A stretch of 64,000 bases of DNA from Streptomyces sp. NBC_01335 (GCF_035953295.1 NZ_CP108370.1:1612001-1676000); one strand, 5' to 3'. Numbered from the stretch's first letter, positions 1 through 9,399 are shown. The notes: generated by a model from the sequence alone, not told the origin. Numbers and translations are program-made.

Positions 1-115
1 CACGGACCGTGCACGGGCGAGCACCCGGACGTGCCCCGTACGCGACTTCCCGGCCCGGTTCGCCCGGCCCGGTTCGCCGTGCGGGACACGCACCGGGACA
101 CCGACCGGAACGCGC

Positions 116-165
116 GTCGGCCGCGCACCCTCCGGAGGAGAACCGGATGCGGGTGCGCGGCCGAC
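116..165 (-). terminator. Terminator of the fabG-fabI unit
   Basis: A perfect 15-bp inverted repeat (116-130 with 151-165) encloses a smaller 5-bp stem (131-135 with 143-147). It lies 15 nt past the fabI stop and suits an intrinsic, U-tract-poor actinobacterial terminator. The remaining bases 1-115 show no supported gene. Confidence 0.75.
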
Positions 166-180
166 AGGGGTCCGTACGGG

Positions 181-948
181 TCAGGCGCCGATCATGTGCA
201 CGCCGCCGTCGACGTGGATGATCTCGCCCGTGGTCTTCGGGAAGAAGTCCGACAGCAGGGCGACGACGCCCCGGCCGGCGGGCTCCGGGTCGGTCATGTC
301 CCAGGCCAGCGGCGACCGGGTGTCCCAGACCTTCGCGAGGTCGCCGAAGCCCGGGATGGACTTCGCGGCCATGGAGCCGAGGGGGCCCGCGGAGATCAGG
401 TTGCAGCGGATGTTGTCCGAGCCCAGGTCACGGGCGAGGTAGCGGGAGGTGGCCTCCAGCGCGGCCTTCGCCGGGCCCATCCAGTCGTACTGCGGCCACG
501 CGAACTGCGCGTCGAAGGTGAGGCCGACGATCGAGCCGCCCTCGGCCATCAGCGGCTTGCAGGCCATGGCGAGCGACTTCAGCGAGAACGCCGAGACGTG
601 CATCGCGGTGGCGACCGACTCGAACGGGGTGTTCAGGAAGTTGCCGCCGAGGGCGTCCTGCGGCGCGAAGCCGATGGAGTGGACGACGCCGTCCAGCGTG
701 CCGAGCTCGTCGCGGACCAGACCGGCGAGCCGGTCGAGGTGCTCGGCGTTGGTGACGTCGAGTTCGAGGACCTTCGCGGGCTTGGGGAGCTTCTTGGCGA
801 TGCGCTCCGTCAGGGTGGGGCGGGGGAAGGCGGTGAGGATGATCTCCGCACCCTGCTCCTGGGCCACCTTGGCGGTGTGGAACGCGATGGAGGACTCCAT
901 CAGCACCCCGGTGATGAGGATGCGCTTGCCGTCGAGAATTCCGCTCAT
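181..948 (-). CDS. fabI: Enoyl-[acyl-carrier-protein] reductase (NADH), InhA/FabI type
   Basis: 255 residues, the usual length for a FabI/InhA reductase. It reduces the enoyl-ACP double bond in the last step of each type II fatty acid elongation round, in the cytoplasm. An N-terminal dinucleotide-binding region carries the FabI-type GVLMESSIA segment (14-22). The catalytic pair is in YDWMGPAK (Y154, K161). The C-terminus ends in IIHVDGGVHMIGA. The ATG at 948 lies 5 nt past the fabG stop, so the two genes form one minus-strand unit with fabG first. This fabG-fabI pairing is conserved in actinobacteria. Confidence 0.96.
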   Translation of the reverse strand: MSGILDGKRILITGVLMESSIAFHTAKVAQEQGAEIILTAFPRPTLTERIAKKLPKPAKVLELDVTNAEHLDRLAGLVRDELGTLDGVVHSIGFAPQDALGGNFLNTPFESVATAMHVSAFSLKSLAMACKPLMAEGGSIVGLTFDAQFAWPQYDWMGPAKAALEATSRYLARDLGSDNIRCNLISAGPLGSMAAKSIPGFGDLAKVWDTRSPLAWDMTDPEPAGRGVVALLSDFFPKTTGEIIHVDGGVHMIGA

Positions 949-953
949 GGTGA

Positions 954-1673
954 TCAGTGACCCATGCCCAATCCGCCGTCAACGGGGATGACGGCTCCAG
1001 TGATGTACGACGCGTCGTCGGAGGCGAGGAAGCGGACCGCCGCGGCGACCTCCGCGGGCCGCGCGTAGCGGCCGAGCGGGACCTGGGCGACGATGCCCTT
1101 GCGCTGGTCCTCGGTGAGCACCTGCGTCATGTCGGTGTCGACAAAACCGGGCGCGACGACGTTGAAAGTGATGTTCCGCGAGCCGAGTTCGCGGGCCAGC
1201 GACCGGGCGAACCCGACCAGTCCGGCCTTGGAGGCGGCGTAGTTGGCCTGACCGGCCGAGCCGAGGAGGCCCACGACGGAGGAGATGAGGACCACGCGGC
1301 CCTTCTTCGCGCGCAGCATGGCGCGGTTGGCGCGCTTGACCACACGGAAGGTGCCGGTGAGGTTGGTGTCGACGACGGAGGTGAAGTCCTCCTCCGACAT
1401 CCGCATGAGGAGCTGGTCCTTGGTGATGCCGGCGTTGGCCACCAGCACCTCGACGGAGCCCTGCTTCTCCTCGATCTCCTTGTAGGCCTGCTCCACCTGC
1501 TCGGCGTCGGTGATGTCGCAGCGGACCGCGAGAACACCCGCCTCGGCGAGTTCCTGAGGCGGCTCGCCGGAGCGGTAAGTGATCGCCACCTTGTCGCCGT
1601 TGTCGACGAAGGCGCGGGCGATGGCGAGGCCGATGCCCCGGTTTCCTCCGGTGACGAGAACCGAGCGGCTCAA
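954..1673 (-). CDS. fabG: 3-oxoacyl-[acyl-carrier-protein] reductase
   Basis: 239-residue classical short-chain dehydrogenase that reduces 3-oxoacyl-ACP to 3-hydroxyacyl-ACP with NADPH. The Rossmann motif is TGGNRGIG (8-15), NAG is at 80-82, and the catalytic residues are S132, Y145 and K149 (YAASK). It ends with ITGAVIPVDGGLGMGH, typical of FabG. The start is TTG at 1673 behind an AAGGAAAGG ribosome site. It is the promoter-proximal gene of the fabG-fabI unit. Upstream lies a 190-bp gap that separates it from the ATPase/HEPN cassette. Confidence 0.95.
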   Translation of the reverse strand: MSRSVLVTGGNRGIGLAIARAFVDNGDKVAITYRSGEPPQELAEAGVLAVRCDITDAEQVEQAYKEIEEKQGSVEVLVANAGITKDQLLMRMSEEDFTSVVDTNLTGTFRVVKRANRAMLRAKKGRVVLISSVVGLLGSAGQANYAASKAGLVGFARSLARELGSRNITFNVVAPGFVDTDMTQVLTEDQRKGIVAQVPLGRYARPAEVAAAVRFLASDDASYITGAVIPVDGGLGMGH

Positions 1674-1770
1674 CGGATCACCCTTTCCTTGACGGTCTGG
1701 TACGTCGAAAACCTATCGGTACGGTGCGGTGTACGGAGAATCGGGCCCTGACAGTGGCTCGTGCGAGGTG

Positions 1771-1787
1771 CTGTGGGGTTCCCACAG
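1771..1787. promoter_or_regulatory. 17-nt palindrome between the cassette and fabG
   Basis: Arms CTGTGGG and CCCACAG surround a GTT centre. It lies 77 nt past the stop of the HEPN-like gene and about 100 nt upstream of the fabG start. It may be a weak terminator for the cassette or an operator for fabG; the sequence does not decide. The rest of 1674-1863 shows no other feature I can support. Confidence 0.35.
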
Positions 1788-1863
1788 TCGGAACAGCTCA
1801 TGAGAGGTGTACGGCGCGACTCCGGTTCTCGGGGGACAAGCGTTCACGCCGGAACCGCCGACT

Positions 1864-3369
1864 CTATTCGGCCCGCAGATCCGCGCTGGTCAGCTCCGCG
1901 CAGAGCTCTGCCAGCGTCGCGTCGCGCAGCACCGAACGGTGAGACAGGATGTTCCGCACCTTGACCAGCAGCCGGAGCAACGTGGCCTCATGTTCGGGCA
2001 GAGTGACAGCTCCCTGGCTGTGCGCGCGAATGAGTTCGCCCACCTGCAGCTCCAGGAACGCGCGCTGCGGCCAGTCCCGGAGGAACGGCGATGGCCTCTC
2101 TAAGTACTGGTTCACCACAGCTTCGACGGATCGGTTCAGGTGCCCCAGAGCACGCTCGGCAAGGCGATGCCGGACCTCCTCGATCCAGGGCAGCACGACT
2201 CTCTGCTGTGCCTGGGCGACAAGCGAGCTCAACCTGGCTCTGCCGTCGCCGGACACCTTGCCGGCCGGGTCCGCGGGAAACCACATCGCCGGGTGCAGTC
2301 GCAGACGACCGTCCCAAGACGCCACGGCACCCCCGGCCCAAGCTTGACGGATGTCCGGACTTGGCCGGTGCCGGGCACCTGTCCGAGCCAGCGTCTTCGA
2401 CAAGGCAACAGGGGGCACTGGTCCAACCGCCAAGCTGTCCCGCAACGCCCTTTCCAGGGTGCCTTGTCGACCGTCCCACCGCAGAACAAGCCGCTCTGCC
2501 AGGTCGATATCCGGGCCACAGATTTCAACCACGGTCTCTGACCTCAGCTCCCGCAGCAGGCGGTTGCGCAAAGCGTCCAGTTCCCTGGTCGGTACCCCGC
2601 CGTCCTCCTTCAGACGGGGTTCGATCGCGACAGAGACGTCCAGTCGGCCCAGCGCCCCCCACCACCAGTGAACGGCCGTGACCGTATGGTCGAGGTGCGC
2701 GGAGTCCGACATCGCCGCAGGCACATCCTGCAGGCGGGCAGCCACGAACAGCCGCGGCCTCACGCCGGGGGGCAGGTCCGCCGCGGCCACGGCGGAGTTC
2801 AGAGTCTGGTGGAACCGCTCGATTCCAGCGCCTCTGGGAGACGAGTCCTCGGGCTCCGCCCAGGCCCGTATCCCGATCACGTACGGCTCGTTCCGGGCCT
2901 CGGAGACGAGTCCATCGACCAGGTTTTCGACCGGAATCGATAGTTCTTTGGCGATCCTCGCGGTCAGTTCGTCCTCGGCCCCCCGCACGGACGACGCCTG
3001 GGCCAGGGGCGCCTGAGAGACGGGAACGGCCGCCCTCTCGTCCCAACCGAGGTCGAAGCCGTCATCATAGGTGTCCAAGTAGGGGAGCTGATCCAAATCC
3101 TCCAGCCACGGGTCTCCTCGCCGGTGAACTTCAGCCCCCTTCACGATCGCCCCCACGTCCGTCACGGCGGAGGGAACATCGACGAACATGGGAAGGCAGG
3201 AGGCAGCGCGCCGGTAGAGCTCGTCGGCACGTCCTGACTCGACGAGTCGGTCGGGCAAGAGCCACAGGCAGTTCCGGCCGGCGGCGAGGTCGGCCACCGC
3301 GTCACGCGCCCATCGGCTCACGCCCGGGAGGTCCGCCCAAGCCGAGGAGTCGTCCGCTCCTTCCCGCAC
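1864..3369 (-). CDS. Unknown protein with C-terminal HEPN-like motif, partner of the large ATPase
   Basis: 501 residues with no family I can name. The N-terminal part has a segment where a P-loop strand might be expected (CLWLLPDRLVESG, about 34-46), but no GKS/T follows. The middle is mixed alpha/beta. The last 120 residues are helical and contain VRNILSH, where R472 and H477 form an R-x4-H arrangement preceded by an Arg/Asn-rich helix. This is the signature of HEPN-fold RNases. The GTG start at 3369 lies one base after the upstream ATPase stop, so translation is almost certainly coupled. Seen: motif and coupling. Inferred: RNA-cleaving effector of a conflict or defence module. It could instead be a structural adaptor with a chance motif. 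Confidence 0.6.
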   Translation of the reverse strand: MREGADDSSAWADLPGVSRWARDAVADLAAGRNCLWLLPDRLVESGRADELYRRAASCLPMFVDVPSAVTDVGAIVKGAEVHRRGDPWLEDLDQLPYLDTYDDGFDLGWDERAAVPVSQAPLAQASSVRGAEDELTARIAKELSIPVENLVDGLVSEARNEPYVIGIRAWAEPEDSSPRGAGIERFHQTLNSAVAAADLPPGVRPRLFVAARLQDVPAAMSDSAHLDHTVTAVHWWWGALGRLDVSVAIEPRLKEDGGVPTRELDALRNRLLRELRSETVVEICGPDIDLAERLVLRWDGRQGTLERALRDSLAVGPVPPVALSKTLARTGARHRPSPDIRQAWAGGAVASWDGRLRLHPAMWFPADPAGKVSGDGRARLSSLVAQAQQRVVLPWIEEVRHRLAERALGHLNRSVEAVVNQYLERPSPFLRDWPQRAFLELQVGELIRAHSQGAVTLPEHEATLLRLLVKVRNILSHRSVLRDATLAELCAELTSADLRAE

Positions 3370-3370
3370 C

Positions 3371-6300
3371 TCACTTCTCCCCGTCGGCGGCCTTGGACCG
3401 CACCGCGCGATAGGTCACCGGCTCCACAGCGAACCCCTGGTCCGTCCGGTCCAGAAGGCCGAGCTGGTCCAGCCTGGACAGCCACTGATCGGTGTCGGAC
3501 TCGTCGAGTTCCACGGCTGCCTGGACATCGTCGAGCGGAGCACCCTGCCCCTCCTCCACGTAGCTCGTCCAGTACGTCATGAGTTCGAGATCTCTCGCAC
3601 TCAGTCCGGCCCTACCCAGGTGTTGCTCGAAGTTGGAAGGCTTGGCGATCACACTCCGGATTCGCTCGACCGCCTGATCCAGCGTGGACCCGTGCACCGA
3701 GACATCCGTCACCGCGGCCTCCATCCAGTGAGGCCAGCCTCCGGTCGCAGCGACGAGACGGTTCCGGTCTTCCCGCGAGACGAAGGGGCATTCGGACCAG
3801 GCTCGCAACGCGTCGGCGGTCCATCTCTCCGGGCGCAGGTGCCGGACGGAAAGTTCTTCCGCGGTATCGGCCGCGATCACCTCACCCACCGTCGCGGCGT
3901 CGGCGACAACCACGGCCGAACGGTTCATGGTGCTGCTGGAACGGCGGGCCGCCTGCCGGACGAGGTCGTCGGAGGCCGGACCCGCGTGGGCGACGAGGGC
4001 GAACACCGAAGTGCGCAGTTCCTCGGCGGAACTCCCCCGAAGGTCGGCTATCAGCACGTGGGATTTGCGGCGGGTCTGGTTGAAGAGGGACATGAGGTCT
4101 TCGCCCCGTGCGTACTTCAGCGTCACCACTCCGCGGTTTTCGGCGAAGGCCGCGACAGCCTGCCCCACCAGGTCGGGCCGGAAGAGCTCGGTCGTCCCGA
4201 TGACACTGACGCCGGGCTGTGCCGTGTCGTGGAGCTGTTCCTCCGTCAGAGGGCTGTACCGCTGGACGCTGTTCTTGTCACGCCCCAGAACCCGCCGCGC
4301 CGCCCTGGGGTTGTAGTCGTACGGCAGGCCGAACTCGGTCTCCTTCAATTCGAGTTCGAGTTCCTCGCGGGTACCCAGCATGTTCACCACGTTCGGGCTG
4401 CGCACCGCGAAGCGGGAACGGTCGCCCATCTGTATGAGCAGCCCCAGGCCGACCATCTCCGTGAGGAAGATCTGGGCCTGCTTGGCACTCAGCATCTCGA
4501 ACCCCTGGGGCCACGCCTCGCGCGCCTCCTGCAGCAAGGCCGCCGCGGTGTAGTCGCCCCGGTAACCGTCCTTGAGGCTGCGCAGGGCGATGACGAGCGC
4601 GAGCACCCGATAACGGTCCTCCAGGTTGATCGTGAACCTGAGACGCTCCGCGATCTGGCGGCGGACCGTCTCCGAGGCGGCGACCTTCTGTACGTCCTCC
4701 CCAGTGATCCGGACAGGCCCGTCCGAGAAAACGTAGGCGCGCGCGTGCAGCACGCGGACCAGCTCGCGGCAGAAGATCTGCACCAGATTGGCCTGGTAGT
4801 TGGTGATGGCGAGGATTCGCCACACCAGTTCGGCGCGCTCGAACTCGTATCCCAACGCGGCCATCGGCTCGGTGACGAGGCGTACAGCCGCGTGCTGGCC
4901 CAGGGGGCCGACCAGTACGTCGGGCCCTCCGTGCACGGTGGAGACATTGGAGAGATGGCCGAACCGCTGGACCTGGTGCAAACCGGCAAACACGATCTTG
5001 AATCGGCGCTCGGTCTGCTCCATGAGCCTCTGGAACCGCATCACGTTCGGGAACGTGGACTCGCTGCCGACGCTGAACGCCCTGCGGGAGTCGGTGTTGA
5101 GAAAGGCGTCGGCCTCGTCCGCGAGCACCAGGACCCGACGCGTGTCGTCCTCGTCGAGCCATGCGCGAAGGTTCTTCACCACGACCTCGGGGCTCGCCTG
5201 CTCGGACATCTTGTTGGTGAAGACCCCCTTTCGCTTGAGGTCCTCCACCAGGCGGCTCCAGATACGCTCGGGCGCCTCCGCATGGCCAATCTCCGCCTTG
5301 AGCAGGTCGAGGTAGACCGCGACATGTGAGTCGGCCCGGCTCGGGAAGATCTCCGCAACCCTGCGCAGCAGGGCCGACTTGCCCAACTGCCGGCCGCCGT
5401 AGAGGAACATCCCCCCCTCGCGTCCCATGACCTCCCTCATCTCGTCGTCCCGCCCGTAGAAGACCTCGGGGGGCACGAGGCCGGCCACGAAGGGCGTATA
5501 AGGGTTGTAGGCCGCCCATGGCAGGGTCACCCGCTGGAGCGAACGGAAGGCCCCCGGCGCACGGACCGCCATCCAGCCCATGACCGCCGAGTCGATCACG
5601 AGTGCCTGCTGCGCGAAGGAGCGTGCCGACTCCGCGAGGCTGCGACGCCCCTCGGCTCCCAGCGGATGCAAGTACAGAACGATGTTGGCGCCCACGTCCG
5701 CGTCCTCCAGATGGGCGAGCGGGCCGTCGGCCGGCTGCTCCTCCCAGACCAGAAGGACCGTGTACGCCGTGGCGCGCGAACCCAGCGCGGCGACGTAGCC
5801 GGCGCGTTCCGCCACATTCGCCCGCACCTTGAACCGGCGCATGCCCTGACCGAGTGCAACCCGGTCGGCAACCAGCTGATTCCCGAAGAGTTCGAGGCCC
5901 AGCAGCCTGAGCACACGTGGCACGTGCTGTTGCCACTCGCTGCCGCGCCCCTGCTTTCCGCACAATGCGCGCCAGGAATCCAGTCCCGCTCGTGCCGCCT
6001 GGGTCAAGGAGGTGGCCCCGTCCGAGTAGAACGTCGCCCACCACTGGGCATCCACGCCGTCCCCGCCTGCCCGGGGCGCGTCCGGGGCCACCACTCCGGA
6101 GAGGAACTCACCGAGCTCGGCGCCGCTGTCCGCGAGGCGTTCGGGCAGGGGCTGATGGCTCGACGCGAGGGCGAGGAACTCCTGCGCCGTCACCGTGTCA
6201 CCCTCATCAATGAGCCGCGCGATGCGCTCGTGGCCCACGGCGTCCAGCGTGTTGTCCGGGTCCCTGCGCAGTTGCGCGAGATCCTCGCGCAGGACGCGGG

Positions 6301-9220
6301 TGGACTCGTCGACCAGATGCGTCAATTCGTCTTCCAGCGTCTGGAGGGACGAGAGGGCGAATCGGTAGCGCCCTTCCTCCTCACCGTCGGCGAATTCCTG
6401 CAACCGACCGGCGAAGTCCCGCTCCCTGTCCGGCGCGAGCTGGTTGAGGGTACGCATCTGCGCGAGCAGCCCGGCAGCGGCGCGATGGCGCAGCAACAGC
6501 TCTCGACGCCAGTCCTCGTGTGCCTGCACCAGGCGCTGCTGCGCGAGGTCGGCCCAGTCGGGGTCGGCTCCGTACACCGCCGGCTCCCGCTCGACCACGC
6601 CGATCAACGCCTTGGCGAGATGGAGGTCGCCGTTCACGAAGTAGCGGCGGAGCGCGGCCTCGGCGTCCTTGGGAGCGAGCAGGGCTGCCATACGCCGTGC
6701 CGTTCTCGGGTCGTCCAGGTCCGGACGGCCGTCCGGCATGCGCAGCAGTTCCGGAAGGCCGAGAAGGCAGTCGTCCGAAGGGACCAGCCCTCCGTTCTCA
6801 CGAAGGCGCTCGGCATGCTCGGTGACGGCGGTGAACTCGTTCGCCAGCCATCTCCGCAGCAGTCCGAGGGCAGCCCCGCCCACTCCGACCGGGTCGTGTT
6901 GGTCCGCCAGCTCGCGTACCGCCAGCTCCAGCCCGGGGATACCCCGCTCGGAGGCACCCTGCTGGGGCCGGTTCGCCACCGCGGCGGCCTCCGCGCGCAT
7001 CATGACCTCGCCGACGGATTTGCACGCCGAGTGGAGCTGGCGCAGGGCGCCCGCGGTTATCGGCTCCTTCGCCTGCTTGGAGGTCCGGAAGAGCGCGTCG
7101 GTCTCCTCGATGAGGCGGTCGACGTCCTCGGGCCGCCAGAGTTGCTCGCCGACCGCCCGAAAGCTGTCATCCCGGGTACGGTCGGCGTCCGCCGACCACT
7201 CGATGACCTGATTCAACGCCTGCCGGAGCCGCCCGGACGGACCGATCAGGTGCTTGAGAACCTGCGATGCCCGCTGATACTTCATCTTGCGCCGCGGAAG
7301 GTCGTCCAGAAGCTGCTTGGCGGTCCGGCTGATCTCCTCCCGGGTATCGGCCTCCAGTTGCACCTCGTCGGGCTGCTGCATGCCCGGCTCGAAGACCCTG
7401 CCGTCGCGAACCGCGGCCACCATGACGCTGAGCAAGTGCTGCCACTGGCCGTTGAGTCCCGCGGGTGCCACGAACCCCCCGACGAGGACGTGGGGCCACC
7501 GTGTGGTGACCCCGGTACGCAGCGCCGCGGCCAAGGCCACCAGATATGCCTCGCGGTCCTCCGTGGCCAGAGCGGGGTCGAACTCGTGGGCGATCTGGAC
7601 CGGCGTTGCCTCGGTGTCGGACGAGCACCCGAACGCGGCAGCGGCGAAGGCGAGCGCCCGCGCCCGTACGGGGGTCTCGGCGGAGGCGGCGGTCAGCCAA
7701 TACGCCTCCGCCACGGCTCCCGTCCGCAGCAGGCGCACGACGGGCGACTCGGCGCCCGTGTCCCAGGGGAGGCGCGCGTCCCAGTCCGGCTGATCGACTC
7801 CGTCGGGCCAGGGCTCGTGGTAGGTGGTCTCCTCCTCGGACGCCTGGACCCGCGCCGACTGCTTGGCCGCAGATTCCGTGTCGGTCCGCTCCTCGGTGGC
7901 CTCGGCCCCTTCGTTCCGCAACGCGTCCGCGCCCCGCTCCAGCGGCGTGAGCGGGGCATCGGGGGGCGCTTCCCCGGTCCCGGACAGTCGCGCGTCAGCC
8001 ACTCGGGTGCCGGGGGCGGGCGCCGGTCCGCTCTCAGCCTCTCCGGCCGCTTTCGCCACGGCCTCCGGGACCAAGTGCGCTCCATGCTCCGGAGTCTCCT
8101 CGGCCACAGGCTCCGCGGACGGCGCAGTGTCGGCCGGCCGCTCCTCGGCAACCTGTTCCGGTGCTCGCGCCGTGGCGCCGTCGTCTCCCGGGTCCTGGTC
8201 CGCCGGATCGGCCGCCTCCGTCGTGGCCGCCGCGTCGGTGTCCGGGATGGAAGCGGCGCCCCCGCCGAGCTCCTCCATCCGCCGCTCCACGCGGTCCAGA
8301 TGACGGCGGAGATCGGCTGCCTCGTCCTCGTCGGCGAGTTCGAGGAGCGCGGTGTAGCTAGCCGCCTTGCGCTGCAGCGCTTCGAGCTGCGCCAGGGTGG
8401 CTTCGCGCAGCCGTGCGAGGTCCGACTCCGCATGGTCGTATCCGGCGTCGGCAGGCCATGAACACCCCTCAGCGGTGAGTTGCTCTCCCGCAAGCGTCCG
8501 GGCTTCAACCCATCGTTCCGCAGCCTCGGTGAAGCCCGGTTCGGGCAGAGTCCCCTCCTCCACGGCGACTGCGGCCGCTCTCAGTGCCTGGGCCAGAAGT
8601 CGGCCGGACTCCTGCAACTCCGTCAGCAGATCCTCAGCGGTCGGGCCACCTCTCGTGCGGGCCACAGCCTCATTCTCTCCTTCAGGTGTTTCAGGAACCC
8701 CGGATGACATTTCCGTGGCCTGTTCTGGCTGGTCTACGTCGTCGCACACGGACCCAATGTCGAAGTCGGGCGGAGGGGTGGCATCCGCCTGTGAGCGCAG
8801 CTGTGCCTCGTTCTCAAGAGCCAGCCCCGCAGCCGGGAGCTCCCCCATCTCGGGGGAGAGCATGCCGTACAGGGCGCATCGCGCGAAGGGAGGTTCAATC
8901 ACGAGAAGCATCTGTGACAGCTGCTCCAACGTGGGGTCTTTGATGACAGATCGAGGTAAGCCGACTTCGACGTCCAGGACTTGACAGAAGCGCTCGATCG
9001 CACAGGCTCCCACCCGGAGCAGCTGCGGTTCCCGAGCCTTGGTCACCCACACGCGCACGGCGTGCGCTTCCTTACGCGTCGGGAATCCGCGCTTGCCCTG
9101 AACCTCCCCGTGAGAACAACTCCTGCTCCTCAGGCAGTGATGCCACGACAGGAGCGTGCGCAGTTCGTGCTCCTCCAAAGAGGAAAGCCATGCCTTGAAT
9201 CCCCGTGCCCACCCGTGCAT
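3371..9220 (-). CDS. Giant P-loop ATPase (STAND/AAA-like), candidate sensor of a two-gene conflict module
   Basis: 1949 residues, far larger than its neighbours. Regions: an N-terminal unknown domain (1-130); coiled-coil-like helices (about 185-315); an Ala/Glu/Pro-rich acidic linker (about 320-480); a long helical region (about 490-1090); an alpha/beta segment (about 1100-1225); then an ATPase with Walker A GGRQLGKS (1275-1282, K1281) and Walker B VLVLADEAD (D1368, E1369). A winged-helix-like segment follows (about 1535-1610). A second alpha/beta region (about 1665-1840) ends in GGWPHWMEA, resembling an ATPase lid but without a P-loop. A last winged-helix-like stretch closes the protein. The ATG at 9220 has GAGAGGA 8 nt upstream. 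The architecture fits signal-transducing STAND-type NTPases; no specific family is claimed. Confidence 0.75.
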   Translation of the reverse strand: MHGWARGFKAWLSSLEEHELRTLLSWHHCLRSRSCSHGEVQGKRGFPTRKEAHAVRVWVTKAREPQLLRVGACAIERFCQVLDVEVGLPRSVIKDPTLEQLSQMLLVIEPPFARCALYGMLSPEMGELPAAGLALENEAQLRSQADATPPPDFDIGSVCDDVDQPEQATEMSSGVPETPEGENEAVARTRGGPTAEDLLTELQESGRLLAQALRAAAVAVEEGTLPEPGFTEAAERWVEARTLAGEQLTAEGCSWPADAGYDHAESDLARLREATLAQLEALQRKAASYTALLELADEDEAADLRRHLDRVERRMEELGGGAASIPDTDAAATTEAADPADQDPGDDGATARAPEQVAEERPADTAPSAEPVAEETPEHGAHLVPEAVAKAAGEAESGPAPAPGTRVADARLSGTGEAPPDAPLTPLERGADALRNEGAEATEERTDTESAAKQSARVQASEEETTYHEPWPDGVDQPDWDARLPWDTGAESPVVRLLRTGAVAEAYWLTAASAETPVRARALAFAAAAFGCSSDTEATPVQIAHEFDPALATEDREAYLVALAAALRTGVTTRWPHVLVGGFVAPAGLNGQWQHLLSVMVAAVRDGRVFEPGMQQPDEVQLEADTREEISRTAKQLLDDLPRRKMKYQRASQVLKHLIGPSGRLRQALNQVIEWSADADRTRDDSFRAVGEQLWRPEDVDRLIEETDALFRTSKQAKEPITAGALRQLHSACKSVGEVMMRAEAAAVANRPQQGASERGIPGLELAVRELADQHDPVGVGGAALGLLRRWLANEFTAVTEHAERLRENGGLVPSDDCLLGLPELLRMPDGRPDLDDPRTARRMAALLAPKDAEAALRRYFVNGDLHLAKALIGVVEREPAVYGADPDWADLAQQRLVQAHEDWRRELLLRHRAAAGLLAQMRTLNQLAPDRERDFAGRLQEFADGEEEGRYRFALSSLQTLEDELTHLVDESTRVLREDLAQLRRDPDNTLDAVGHERIARLIDEGDTVTAQEFLALASSHQPLPERLADSGAELGEFLSGVVAPDAPRAGGDGVDAQWWATFYSDGATSLTQAARAGLDSWRALCGKQGRGSEWQQHVPRVLRLLGLELFGNQLVADRVALGQGMRRFKVRANVAERAGYVAALGSRATAYTVLLVWEEQPADGPLAHLEDADVGANIVLYLHPLGAEGRRSLAESARSFAQQALVIDSAVMGWMAVRAPGAFRSLQRVTLPWAAYNPYTPFVAGLVPPEVFYGRDDEMREVMGREGGMFLYGGRQLGKSALLRRVAEIFPSRADSHVAVYLDLLKAEIGHAEAPERIWSRLVEDLKRKGVFTNKMSEQASPEVVVKNLRAWLDEDDTRRVLVLADEADAFLNTDSRRAFSVGSESTFPNVMRFQRLMEQTERRFKIVFAGLHQVQRFGHLSNVSTVHGGPDVLVGPLGQHAAVRLVTEPMAALGYEFERAELVWRILAITNYQANLVQIFCRELVRVLHARAYVFSDGPVRITGEDVQKVAASETVRRQIAERLRFTINLEDRYRVLALVIALRSLKDGYRGDYTAAALLQEAREAWPQGFEMLSAKQAQIFLTEMVGLGLLIQMGDRSRFAVRSPNVVNMLGTREELELELKETEFGLPYDYNPRAARRVLGRDKNSVQRYSPLTEEQLHDTAQPGVSVIGTTELFRPDLVGQAVAAFAENRGVVTLKYARGEDLMSLFNQTRRKSHVLIADLRGSSAEELRTSVFALVAHAGPASDDLVRQAARRSSSTMNRSAVVVADAATVGEVIAADTAEELSVRHLRPERWTADALRAWSECPFVSREDRNRLVAATGGWPHWMEAAVTDVSVHGSTLDQAVERIRSVIAKPSNFEQHLGRAGLSARDLELMTYWTSYVEEGQGAPLDDVQAAVELDESDTDQWLSRLDQLGLLDRTDQGFAVEPVTYRAVRSKAADGEK

Positions 9221-9399
9221 GCGTCGAATCCTCTCACCGCGTGAGCGTGAATTCCATAGACATCATCAGATATTCGTACCGGAAGGTCGCCTTCCGATTG
9301 TGAAGGTGCCTGTGGCTTTCTGGATGCGCGGCAAGGACGGGACATGGTTCACTGCCGAAGCGACAGTCAGGGATGAAGCCCTTGAAAGGACAGGCCGAA
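9221..9399. promoter_or_regulatory. Divergent promoter region between the ATPase cassette and tldD
   Basis: This 179-bp stretch is clearly more AT-rich around 9250-9280 than the flanking genes. It must hold the cassette promoter (minus strand) and the tldD promoter (plus strand). No integrase, tRNA end or obvious direct repeat matching the other border (1674-1863) is visible. Confidence 0.5.

Noticed and set aside
1674..9399. The ATPase cassette as part of a prophage or integrative element
   Set aside because: No integrase, transposase, structural phage gene, tRNA target or flanking direct repeats were visible.
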